A DNA stretch of 64,000 nucleotides from positions 36,483 to 100,482 of the IMG/VR virus record IMGVR_UViG_3300017971_007885. The stretch is one strand, 5' to 3'. The position numbers and the translations under genes are program-made. Below the pieces are notes generated by a model. The model was not told the DNA's origin and searched no databases. It saw only the letters and a program-made list of their open reading frames with translations. Source of the stretch: a virus. How positions within the stretch are numbered: the first letter of the stretch is position 1; each line of letters opens with the position of its first letter. This document shows positions 50,952 through 58,120 of the stretch, in pieces.

Positions 50952-51293
50952 GTGATTATCAATCAAAATCCAAAGTTTGGCCATGCGGACGTGTACCCAT
51001 GGGCCAACTCGACAGAAGAGGCGCGGCGGCAAAAACGGATCACCGTTACGATAGAAGGGCTTGTGCAATACGATAGCCGATACTGGACAGAACAAGAATT
51101 CATCGAATACATAAGTACGCTTTCTCGGGGCTTTGCAGAAGCTTTTACTCTTGCGGTTGAAGCAAAAGCCAGGTCAGAAGCACACAAGAAAAAGGTCCGG
51201 ACACTATTGGCCGCTATGGAAACGCAAAAGGGATCAATGGCGAAAAATGATCCAAAATTTTGCGGGCTAGAATCGGGTACCAATGAAACCTAA
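50952..51293 (+). CDS. Small protein of unknown function
   Basis: 113 residues from GTG 50952, AGAAGGGA upstream; an ATTATCAA copy covers codons 2-4. ITVTIEGLVQYDSRYWTEQE suggests one beta hairpin and helix, followed by a basic helix (KARSEAHKKKVRTLLAAME). Overlaps the methyltransferase gene by 11 bases. Confidence 0.5.
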   Translation: MIINQNPKFGHADVYPWANSTEEARRQKRITVTIEGLVQYDSRYWTEQEFIEYISTLSRGFAEAFTLAVEAKARSEAHKKKVRTLLAAMETQKGSMAKNDPKFCGLESGTNET

Positions 51294-51915
51294 AAAGTTC
51301 CTTTTTAAGGCGGAAAACTACGAGTATTATCAAGATGGCAAGTGGGCCAGGGCTGTAGAGATCCCTATCTTCCGGCGCATCTTGGCACGGGAATTTGCCC
51401 GAGATGACCGTTATATTCCGATCGTTCTGGAAGTCGGCAATGTTATGGCGCATCATACCAACTATAGACCTGGAGAGCATTACGATGTGTTGGACCTATA
51501 CGAGCATGAGCCGGGCGTGATCAATAAAGACGCAACGTTTTGGCGGACAGGTGCGAATAACTACAGCTTGATCATATCCGTTTCGACATTTGAACACATT
51601 GGCCAGGCCAGGTATGAAGGCACGGATCAGCTATTCAGACCGATGGCTGCCGCTCTGAACCTCTTCACTTGGTGTTTAGCCTCACATGGCAAGATGATTT
51701 TTTCAATCCCTCTCAAATATCGCCGGGCCGGTGATATCATGGTATGGAACGCTTTCCCAGAGCAATGGATCCGGGTCAACTTTTTGCGCAATTGTGGCAA
51801 TGGGGTTTGGGAGCAGGTAAGCAGAAAAGAGGCACGAAGGATCGGATACTATGGCAAGCCGTATCCTGGAGCGAATGGGTTGGCTATAGTTCAGGTCCAG
51901 AAACCGCCACTATAA
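51283..51915 (+). CDS. SAM-dependent methyltransferase-like protein
   Basis: 210 residues. VLEVGNVMAHH takes the place of the SAM glycine motif, followed by YDVLDLYEHEPGVIN with the acidic ribose ligand and YSLIISVSTFEHIGQ as motif III. These features fit class I methyltransferases seen with surface glycan genes. The first motif is unusual (EVGNV rather than ExGxG), so activity is likely but not certain. Its stop overlaps the next ATG (TAATG). Confidence 0.7.
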   Translation: MKPKKFLFKAENYEYYQDGKWARAVEIPIFRRILAREFARDDRYIPIVLEVGNVMAHHTNYRPGEHYDVLDLYEHEPGVINKDATFWRTGANNYSLIISVSTFEHIGQARYEGTDQLFRPMAAALNLFTWCLASHGKMIFSIPLKYRRAGDIMVWNAFPEQWIRVNFLRNCGNGVWEQVSRKEARRIGYYGKPYPGANGLAIVQVQKPPL

Positions 51916-52118
51916 TGGAAAATTACGAACTTGACGAAAACGCCAATATTATGATGGCCAGGGCGCTCCGGTTGGCGGTGATTCAGAGCCAGTATAATGC
52001 CGGGCGTTTAACACTCGAACAGGCACAAGAGCTATTGCGGGGGCCGTTGTCCCCGAGAAAGGGCAACGTGTATGATGATTCCGATCAATTGAGAGTGAAA
52101 AGCGGGGCAGGTGCGTGA
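51915..52118 (+). CDS. Small helical protein
   Basis: 67 residues starting at a TAATG overlap. ENANIMMARALRLAVIQSQY then GRLTLEQAQELLRGPLSPRK: one or two helices and a basic end. The 3' end overlaps the tRNA-like element at 52102. No family is recognised. Confidence 0.5.
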   Translation: MENYELDENANIMMARALRLAVIQSQYNAGRLTLEQAQELLRGPLSPRKGNVYDDSDQLRVKSGAGA

Positions 52119-52164
52119 AGGGCTCAGTACCCGGATCGGGTGGGTTCGATTCCCACTACTCGCT
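52102..52164 (+). ncRNA. tRNA-like element with intact T-arm, degenerate 5' half
   Basis: GTGGG-TTCGATT-CCCAC (52140-52156) is a textbook tRNA T-arm with the universal TTCGA loop, followed by TACTCGC (52157-52163), which fits an acceptor strand. GCGGGGC (52102-52108) can pair with only five of these seven. The 31 bases between lack a proper D-arm; GGG-CTCAGTA-CCC (52120-52132) is at best a 3 bp anticodon stem. It may be a decayed tRNA, a tRNA mimic, or a phage attachment core copied from a host tRNA 3' end. No integrase is in the window. Confidence 0.5.
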
Positions 52165-52760
52165 ATTATCAAAGTCAAAAGCAGGGCACGACCAGGCAAT
52201 GGAGTGGCGAAGTCCTAGATCCAACCACCGTGTAACCTGTACTTGACGCCAGGATATAAACAACTAGGCCAACCTAAAGCGGCACTAATCGAAAAACCTG
52301 GAGTGCCGCCATGGTCCAAGGGGAACGTAAGGCGCTATGCCGTTTACGGTGTTGTGCGATCCCTACCTGATAACGATCCTTGCGGTCGTTTCCCGTTCCG
52401 ATGTACCAGACAAGCCCACCACATGGGGCGTGGCTACCGGAAGCCAGGGGTACGGGTTTAGCATCCAAGTTGCCGAAAGGCAACCGGTTATCTAGGAACC
52501 AGGGCCGGAAGGATGTCTTTTTGAGCGTGGCTGATTGTGGATGTGCCAGGCTATCTAGTTGGGCGTCAAGATCACGGATTATCAATGCCGTGGCCGGGTT
52601 TAATAGGGAGAGATCCGTCAAGTGCCGATCAAATTTGCCACATTGTGGCAGTCATGAGAATGCTTTCAGCATTGTCCTACGGACAGTAGAATGCTAACTA
52701 ACATTCTGACTCTTGATCCATCAAAGAGCAAAAAGTGGTACACTTTGATCCACATTTGGG
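52165..52760 (+). other. Noncoding stretch with many hairpins
   Basis: About 600 bases without a convincing gene. Perfect hairpins: GCGGCACT (52279-52286) with AGTGCCGC (52302-52309); GTTGCC-gaaa-GGCAAC (52469-52484) with a GNRA tetraloop; then four in a row, TGCCAC/GTGGCA (52636-52650), AATGC/GCATT (52659-52673), GTCC/GGAC (52674-52684) and AGAATG/CATTCT (52688-52707). The GNRA loop and the density of stems suggest one or more structured RNAs. Two ATTATCAA copies (52165, 52578) also lie here. I recognise no RNA family. Confidence 0.5.
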
Positions 52761-52769
52761 AGATCGAGA

Positions 52770-52798
52770 TTGCACTAAGGTCAAATTTGGTATAAAAT
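52770..52798 (+). promoter_or_regulatory. Probable promoter for the 52887 gene
   Basis: TTGCAC (52770-52775) and an extended -10, TGGTATAAA (52788-52796), or TAAAAT at 52793-52798 with a 17 bp spacer. It marks the end of the noncoding stretch. Confidence 0.55.
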
Positions 52799-52886
52799 GA
52801 TCCAGATTGCTTACTTACTAACCAGATCGTATGGACGATGAGCAAATCTATTGTGTGTATACGATTGGTCAGCCGGTAAGATCAAC

Positions 52887-53474
52887 GTGCTACTAGAGCA
52901 GTGGCGTGAATTGCGCCTAGATCGGTTTGAAGCAGTGGGCGTTTTGGAGCTATTATCATTCAGCCGGATCAAAAAACAAACGATTGAAGCGATTGTGAGC
53001 AAAGCCAAGGCTTTGGGCTATGACCTGGAATCGGAAGAAGTGGGAAGCCGTCAATCTGAAACGGGCCATTGGCTGATTATGCCCAAAATTTTGCACAAGT
53101 GGTCGGTTGTCTATGAAGACGGTTACCCGGTGGATAAAGAGCGGGCAACGTTGGCATTTATGCACGTGCGCCAGAATCACAAGGTTGCATTCACAAACGT
53201 GCAATCTCGTGGCCTCTTTAATCCCACCATCCCGAAGCCGGAGCCCGATGGTTACGAGATCGTTATGTTGGAGTGGTCGCTTGTAGCCGTTGTTTCTCCG
53301 GAAGGTGCGGTGACCTGGGGGAAAACGGCCCTTGATGATCTTGTAACTCGGGTGCTTCATGGGAGCATAGAAGAGAACAAAATCAGCCGGGCGCTCCAGA
53401 GCCAGATCAATGATAGATTATCAATCCGTTGGTTGTCTTTGGATGGACAGGAAGCAAAGAACAGAGAGGATTAG
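52887..53474 (+). CDS. Unknown protein
   Basis: 195 residues if started at GTG 52887; TTG 52850 is an alternative. An overlapping 21-codon frame with ATG at 52831 could be a leader peptide. N-terminal helices (LLEQWRELRLDRFEAVGVLE, KQTIEAIVSKAKALGY) precede a beta domain (KWSVVYEDGYPVDKERATLA, YEIVMLEWSLVAVVSPEGAV). No family is recognised. It is separated by only three bases from the ASCH-like gene. Confidence 0.55.
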   Translation: MLLEQWRELRLDRFEAVGVLELLSFSRIKKQTIEAIVSKAKALGYDLESEEVGSRQSETGHWLIMPKILHKWSVVYEDGYPVDKERATLAFMHVRQNHKVAFTNVQSRGLFNPTIPKPEPDGYEIVMLEWSLVAVVSPEGAVTWGKTALDDLVTRVLHGSIEENKISRALQSQINDRLSIRWLSLDGQEAKNRED

Positions 53475-53477
53475 AGC

Positions 53478-54044
53478 ATGAGAGGCATTTCCTTCAGTGC
53501 ACAGATGATTCAGGCGATCCAGAATACCCAATTTGACCGTTATCCTGCTTTGCCTTTGGACGATCCGGCCGGCGCGATCAAATGTCATACCCGGAGAAAT
53601 CACCAAGATGTACAATACCACGTTGGTCGGGTGTACTATGTCAATGAGCCTTTGATCCGGGTCAAGCACGGGGCCGTGTATGAAGCGGACGGTGTTCCGG
53701 TGACCGGTGAAGATGGTCGCCAGGTGGCATGGCAGTGGCAACGGGATCGGCTTCCAGCCATTTTTATGCCCAAATACGCCAGGCGGGAATGGGTGCGGAT
53801 TATCAAGGTCGAAAGGTCCACACTTGGGGCCATGGGCGTGATGGATCTCGTGTATGAAGGGCTCTTGGTGACCAATGACCAAATGAATACGCTTTACCCC
53901 GATGGTTGGGGGGCGGTGGAAGAGGAAAAAGAATACCGCCAGGAGTGGAAGAAGCTGTGGGAAACTCTGAACGGGCGGGGTACCTGCCAACCGAGTATGA
54001 AGGTGATGGCGTATCACTTTGAACGGGTGCACGAACCTAAATAA
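53478..54044 (+). CDS. ASCH-like domain protein
   Basis: 188 residues, AGAGGATTAGAGC before the ATG. The layout GISFSAQMIQAIQN, then KCHTRRNHQD, YHVGRVYYVNEPLI, the AIFMPKYARREWVRIIKVER region and LVYEG is that of phage ASCH-fold proteins, which begin with an (S)M(I/V)xA(I/L) helix and carry a TRR motif. ASCH domains bind RNA or modified nucleosides. The precise role here is unknown. Confidence 0.7.
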   Translation: MRGISFSAQMIQAIQNTQFDRYPALPLDDPAGAIKCHTRRNHQDVQYHVGRVYYVNEPLIRVKHGAVYEADGVPVTGEDGRQVAWQWQRDRLPAIFMPKYARREWVRIIKVERSTLGAMGVMDLVYEGLLVTNDQMNTLYPDGWGAVEEEKEYRQEWKKLWETLNGRGTCQPSMKVMAYHFERVHEPK

Positions 54045-54067
54045 TTGGCAACACGAAAGGGTGCTTC

Positions 54068-54760
54068 ATGAAAGTAGAAAATGAACTCGGGGTAATCGTC
54101 CAGTTTGCCCAACAGTGCAAAGAACAGGGATGGGAGATCGTTTCAATCCGATCCCAGTTTCCAGACGCGATTATCAAGCCTTTTGATGCCGATCGAGTAT
54201 ACTTGGTTGAATTCGAGTTTCTAGCTTCCGACTTTATGCTTCACAAACATGATCTGCGGGAATGTGACATAATTGTGTGTTGGTTGAATGACTGGGCGGA
54301 TTGCCCTATAACTATTTGGGGGTTATCTGAGGATGGCAGTTGGCCCAATGTGGAGAATGTTACGGATGAACAGATAGAGCTTTATCAGTTGAAACAGGAA
54401 AACACGGGTCTAAAAAAACAGATCAAAAAATTTGCATCGGGAATATTTGAGGGTGTGGACACTGAAGATCTCGATGCTGATAGTTTAACGTTTTCCGAGC
54501 TTCTTACTTTCAATGCCCTATCTAAAGCAAACGGTGGTATTTGTACTCGCTACAAGTTGAAGCATGAGCTTTGGGAAGATGCTGAAGTGGATAATAGCCG
54601 GTTAGAGAAAGTTATATCTAGATTGCGCAAAAAGTTGGTCGGATCGAACTTTTTCATATGTACGATCCGGGGCCGGGGATATAAATTGATCGAGAAATTG
54701 CCAGAAATGTCAGCTTCATGTCAGGAAACTATTCCGGAATCTGGTATACTAGAAGCGTAG
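54068..54760 (+). CDS. OmpR-type winged-helix regulator with nuclease-like N-terminal domain
   Basis: 230 residues. Residues about 145-212 form an OmpR/PhoB-type winged helix: ELLTFNALSKANGGICTRY, VDNSRLEKVISRLRKKLVGS and FICTIRGRGYKLIEK, the signature end of this fold. The first 90 residues (FPDAIIKPFDADRVYLVEFE then LRECDIIVCWLNDW) have the spacing of a PD-(D/E)xK nuclease-like core (D...EFE...CW), not of a REC domain. The last 18 codons double as promoter copy F. OmpR/PhoB proteins bind direct repeats with an 11 bp pitch, exactly the TGTCAG pattern here, so it is the leading candidate regulator. Confidence 0.75.
   Translation: MKVENELGVIVQFAQQCKEQGWEIVSIRSQFPDAIIKPFDADRVYLVEFEFLASDFMLHKHDLRECDIIVCWLNDWADCPITIWGLSEDGSWPNVENVTDEQIELYQLKQENTGLKKQIKKFASGIFEGVDTEDLDADSLTFSELLTFNALSKANGGICTRYKLKHELWEDAEVDNSRLEKVISRLRKKLVGSNFFICTIRGRGYKLIEKLPEMSASCQETIPESGILEA
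54708..54750 (+). promoter_or_regulatory. TGTCAG-repeat promoter, copy F, on the plus strand
   Basis: Perfect TGTCAG at 54708-54713 and 54719-54724 (11 bp pitch), a 20 bp gap, then TGGTATACT (-10 hexamer at 54745-54750). It is the only copy on the plus strand and overlaps the 3' end of the winged-helix gene. It drives the genes from 54806. Confidence 0.85.
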
Positions 54761-54805
54761 GACCGAACGGACAAACGAGCAAGATACCAGATAGGAGAAC
54801 AAACG

Positions 54806-55219
54806 ATGTTGCAATTAGGCTTGAAAGTGACTTTTGAATTAGTGGAAGGCAAAACCACGGTTGGCCAGATCGTGAATTTTGCCGGTGGGATGCAGCAAGC
54901 AGTTGTGCGCACATCCAATAACCAGATTTGGAGCGTGCCGGTTGGGCAATTGACCGTGAGCAAAGAGCTAACACGGGCCGCTTACCTGGAAGCCTTCAGG
55001 AGCATGACCGTTATGGCCAATTCTATTCGGGATTGGGAAGAAAAGCGAAATGCCGGGCTTCCCGCTGTTGGGCTTCCGGCATGCAGGGATCGGTACGAGC
55101 AAGCCGATGCCTTAACCAGGCGGATCGAAGCGTGGGCCGGGTCGGTTGGTTTTGCTTTGCCGGATTACTCGGAAGTACAACGTTACTGCAACGGTGGTTT
55201 TGGCGTTTCAGGCCAATAG
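54806..55219 (+). CDS. Unknown protein under promoter copy F
   Basis: 137 residues, TAGGAGAACAAACG before the ATG. Beta-type N-terminus (LKVTFELVEGKTTVGQIVNF, IWSVPVGQLTVS), then a helical part with LPACRDRYEQADALTRRIEA. No family is recognised. First gene of a long co-directional run. Confidence 0.55.
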   Translation: MLQLGLKVTFELVEGKTTVGQIVNFAGGMQQAVVRTSNNQIWSVPVGQLTVSKELTRAAYLEAFRSMTVMANSIRDWEEKRNAGLPAVGLPACRDRYEQADALTRRIEAWAGSVGFALPDYSEVQRYCNGGFGVSGQ

Positions 55220-55231
55220 AAGGGGTTATCA

Positions 55232-55645
55232 ATGGAATTCACAGTAAAGAATTACAAACGGGATCGGCGGTTTGGTTGGGGTTGGACTACTCAACCAACG
55301 GGCCATGGTACAGAAATCGAAACGCCAGGAGCGCCGAGCTACTTGGGCACGTTGGCCCAGTTGCGGCGGGAAAGGGCAACCGATGCCGCTTTTAACAGTT
55401 TGGGCGGCGCGTTCTACAACACGGCATGGTTTTATCAAGGCAAGCGCATAACCCACACGTGGGTCTATACCATCGTGGAAACGGCGGACGATTTGCCGGG
55501 CAATCCAGATACGGTGAGAAGTTGGTGGGTACAGAATCAGGAGCATCATTACAAAAATGATCGCTATGGCTACGCTTGGGTGCCGGGCTTCCGGTTGGAT
55601 TTGATAGATCCTGATGATGTTCTGAAAATTCGAACGGCTGATTAG
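55232..55645 (+). CDS. Unknown protein
   Basis: 137 residues; AGAAGGGG then TTATCAATG as start. Tryptophan- and tyrosine-rich (RRFGWGWTTQ, AFYNTAWFYQGKRITHTWVY, RYGYAWVPGFRLDLI), beta-type. No family is recognised. Confidence 0.5.
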   Translation: MEFTVKNYKRDRRFGWGWTTQPTGHGTEIETPGAPSYLGTLAQLRRERATDAAFNSLGGAFYNTAWFYQGKRITHTWVYTIVETADDLPGNPDTVRSWWVQNQEHHYKNDRYGYAWVPGFRLDLIDPDDVLKIRTAD

Positions 55646-55678
55646 AGCGGGTACACCCGATAGAACAGGAACAGATCA

Positions 55679-56137
55679 ATGGATAGCTGTGTAGACTGCG
55701 GAACACTTTTCAAGACGAAGCGTGAACTTTACGCCCACACGGTGGAAGACCATGGCGGGGCGCTTTTGGTGGCCGATCTTGACGGTTACGAGAAGGCCGT
55801 GGTAAACCTCAACATCCCCCCGGCTAAGATCAAGGCCATGCGCACCATGGCCACGGTAGCGGCCAATTCGATGGGGCTCCAGGCCGATCACATCGCTTAC
55901 CCGATGGAAGAGAACGAGATCCAGGTTGTCTATTGCGGCGACACCATCAAGCTGAAGGCCCAAGTGTGGGAGCATCTTTCCATTTTCCCGCCTTCTCGCG
56001 TGTCCAGAACGGAAGAGGATACCAGGCCAATGGTTTACGCAAGCAAGGATGGTTTCACCGTCCACTTTCGCAACATGCCGGAAGGCGTGCGGGTGCGGAA
56101 TATCTATTACACGGATTATTTGGCGATTGTGGAATGA
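55679..56137 (+). CDS. C2H2-like zinc-finger protein
   Basis: 152 residues. The N-terminus CVDCGTLFKTKRELYAHTVEDH fits a C2H2 finger (C4, C7, H20, H25 by my count). The rest (NLNIPPAKIKAMRTMATVAA, EIQVVYCGDTIKLKAQVWEH) is unrecognised. It overlaps the TOPRIM gene by ATGA and could be its DNA-binding partner; that is inference. Confidence 0.6.
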   Translation: MDSCVDCGTLFKTKRELYAHTVEDHGGALLVADLDGYEKAVVNLNIPPAKIKAMRTMATVAANSMGLQADHIAYPMEENEIQVVYCGDTIKLKAQVWEHLSIFPPSRVSRTEEDTRPMVYASKDGFTVHFRNMPEGVRVRNIYYTDYLAIVE

Positions 56138-57027
56138 AGATCGCCTACTCCAACAAGAAGATCAAGGCCAGGAAACGGGCCTTGATCGTTTCTGCCAACC
56201 AGATCATAGAAGAGTACCAGGCCCAAAACTTTAATGTGACCTTGCGCCAGTTGTATTATCAAATGGTTGCCCGAGACTTGATCCCCAACACGGTGAATTC
56301 ATACCAACGGTTGGGCCAGGCGATCGGTGATGGCCGGATGATCGGGCTTGTGGACTGGGAAGCGATCGTGGATCTAACTCGGGAACTGCGGGGCCGGGGT
56401 CATTGGGATAGCCCGATCGCCTTCATAGAGGATGCCCACCATTGGTTTCACAAAGATCTATGGGCAGATCAATCGACTATTCCGGAAGTGTGGGTGGAAA
56501 AAGATGCGCTCCGGAACGTTGTGGACCGGGCGTGTACTAAGCTTGATGTGCCGTATTTTGTTTGCCGGGGTTATCCTTCAATAAGCGAGATGTGGATCGC
56601 CGCTCAGAGAATCCGAGAACGAGCAAACAACGATCAAGATACGATTATCATTCACCTTGGGGATCACGATCCGAGTGGGATCGACATGAGCCGGGATATT
56701 TTTGATCGGTTGAACACGTTTATAAACCATCATGGGTGTGAAGGGTGGCTTCAGGTAGACCGGGTTGCGCTCAACATGGACCAGATCCAGATCTACGATC
56801 CGCCCCCAAACCCTACCAAGCTGACCGATAGCAGGGCCGGGGCATATGTCCAACAGTATGGATATGAGTCTTGGGAACTTGACGCCCTGGAACCCAATAC
56901 CTTGATCGTCTTGATTCAGAACAAAATCGCAGAAGCGATCGATGATTTGGATCAAATGAAAGTCCGGGTTAAGGAAGAGGTTCACGGACAGCAACGGATC
57001 AAGAATACCAAGAGCCTTCTATACTAG
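56134..57027 (+). CDS. TOPRIM-domain protein related to Spo11/TopoVI-A
   Basis: 297 residues from ATG 56134 (ATGA overlap). The N-terminal half has VTLRQLYYQMVARDLIPNTV, whose LYY/Y pattern resembles the 5Y-CAP winged helix of Spo11/TopoVI-A. VWVEKDALRNVV gives the TOPRIM glutamate, and IIIHLGDHDPSGIDMSRDI carries the DxD pair at D177/D179. Such proteins cut or manipulate DNA with metal ions. This stand-alone phage family has been seen widely but has no assigned role that I know of. Confidence 0.75.
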   Translation: MKIAYSNKKIKARKRALIVSANQIIEEYQAQNFNVTLRQLYYQMVARDLIPNTVNSYQRLGQAIGDGRMIGLVDWEAIVDLTRELRGRGHWDSPIAFIEDAHHWFHKDLWADQSTIPEVWVEKDALRNVVDRACTKLDVPYFVCRGYPSISEMWIAAQRIRERANNDQDTIIIHLGDHDPSGIDMSRDIFDRLNTFINHHGCEGWLQVDRVALNMDQIQIYDPPPNPTKLTDSRAGAYVQQYGYESWELDALEPNTLIVLIQNKIAEAIDDLDQMKVRVKEEVHGQQRIKNTKSLLY

Positions 57028-57040
57028 AAATTGAGGGACC

Positions 57041-57283
57041 ATGAGCGGTTGGAACAAGTCAGGATTTGCAACCACGGGGCACCGTCTTCAGTATCTGGAG
57101 CGGTTATTATCAAGGCCGGAAGGGTGTACTCAACAAGAGTATATTATGGTGACCGGGCGGGCGATCGATCGTCAAACCTGGATATCAGATCTATACATCT
57201 ATGCTCAGTGTGCAGGTATGGCGCTCAAGCGGATGGAAGAGCCGGGCCGGTGGCAGTTGATTAGATCGGATGAGGTATCATGA
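57041..57283 (+). CDS. Small winged-helix-like protein
   Basis: 80 residues, coupled to the NADAR gene by ATGA. GHRLQYLERLLSRPEGCTQQ then RQTWISDLYIYAQCAGMALK and RWQLIRSDE form helix-helix-wing order, as in small DNA-binding proteins. A different frame in the same place lacks this pattern. Possibly a local regulator. Confidence 0.55.
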   Translation: MSGWNKSGFATTGHRLQYLERLLSRPEGCTQQEYIMVTGRAIDRQTWISDLYIYAQCAGMALKRMEEPGRWQLIRSDEVS

Positions 57284-57723
57284 GCGAACCCATTGCCAGC
57301 TTTACCGGGCAATATGCGTTCTTGTCCAACTTTAGCAGATCAATACTCTACGTGAACGGCTATGTGTATGCCACGGTGGAACATTATTTTCAAGCCCAGA
57401 AGACCGATGATGCCCGTTGGCGGGCCAAGATACGCCAGGCCCAGACGCCAGGGGCGGCCAAGTTGTTGGGCAATGCGTGTCCTTTGCGCTCAGACTGGGA
57501 GCAGGACAAGGAAAACGTCATGTATAGGGGGCTCCAAGCCAAGTTTGCCGATCCGTTTTTGCGCAAAAAGTTGCTTGCCACGGGTGACCGGGAATTGATC
57601 GAAGGCAATCAGCACGGGGATCGAGAGTGGGGGCAGGTCAACGGGGTGGGCGAAAATAAACTTGGCAAGCTTTTGATGAAGCTCCGGGAAGAGATCCGGG
57701 CCAACCGGACGGTGACGTTATGA
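57280..57723 (+). CDS. NADAR-family protein (YbiA/RibX-like)
   Basis: 147 residues, almost the full length of the family. Matching stretches: FTGQYAFLSNFSRS, YATVEHYFQAQKTDD, AKLLGNACPLRSDWEQDK, LLATGDRELIEGN, then REWGQVNGVGENKLGKLLMK. The WG and GxNxLGxLLM ending is diagnostic. Family members are N-glycosidases tied to riboflavin intermediates or to removal of ADP-ribose from nucleic acid; some counteract guanine ADP-ribosylation. In a phage, defence against DNA ADP-ribosylation or use of NAD metabolites is plausible. Confidence 0.88.
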   Translation: MSEPIASFTGQYAFLSNFSRSILYVNGYVYATVEHYFQAQKTDDARWRAKIRQAQTPGAAKLLGNACPLRSDWEQDKENVMYRGLQAKFADPFLRKKLLATGDRELIEGNQHGDREWGQVNGVGENKLGKLLMKLREEIRANRTVTL

Positions 57724-58118
57724 GCGATTTTATCAATCAGCTACCCAAAGATGATCGGGTTTGGCCGGGTCGCCAGGCTTATCAGAAGGTGGATGATCCG
57801 TTTTTTGACGATCTTTATGCCGTGGGCTATGCCATCAAGGGCGGGAAGCGGCTCCGGGTCAACAAGATCTTTTTAACCCGAGAACAGATCAGGGCGTTGG
57901 CCGTGGGTGCGGAAGTGGAATTTTATATGGTCGTTATGTGCCAGGCGGGCTACTCGTGGGAAACGCCCCACAAGTACATGTTGGGAGTATTTTCGAGCAA
58001 GGTCAAAGCGCATGAAGCTGGAAAAGCTGAATCAGATAGCCGGGGCGGTTCCTATCGTTATGCAGTCCAACCGGCTCAAATAGATCAACCGTTAAAGTAT
58101 TGGAGAGAAAAGGAATAA
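57720..58118 (+). CDS. Unknown protein
   Basis: 132 residues, overlapping the NADAR gene by ATGA. Contains DRVWPGRQAYQKVDDPFFDD and a beta part (EVEFYMVVMCQAGYSWETPH). It may act with the NADAR protein because of tight coupling, but no motif is seen. Confidence 0.5.
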   Translation: MSDFINQLPKDDRVWPGRQAYQKVDDPFFDDLYAVGYAIKGGKRLRVNKIFLTREQIRALAVGAEVEFYMVVMCQAGYSWETPHKYMLGVFSSKVKAHEAGKAESDSRGGSYRYAVQPAQIDQPLKYWREKE

Positions 58119-58120
58119 CC

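Noticed and set aside
52102-52164. Functional canonical tRNA gene
   Set aside because: Only the T-arm and one acceptor strand fit; D-arm and a 5 bp anticodon stem are missing.
52130-52170. Firm attP call
   Set aside because: The T-arm would fit, but there is no integrase in the window and no host sequence to compare, so it stays a hypothesis.
40344-54750. Calling the TGTCAG repeats host pho boxes
   Set aside because: The pitch matches, but the second repeat ends 20-21 bp before the -10, farther than in a classical pho box, and the repeat ends in G rather than T. A phage regulator is more likely.
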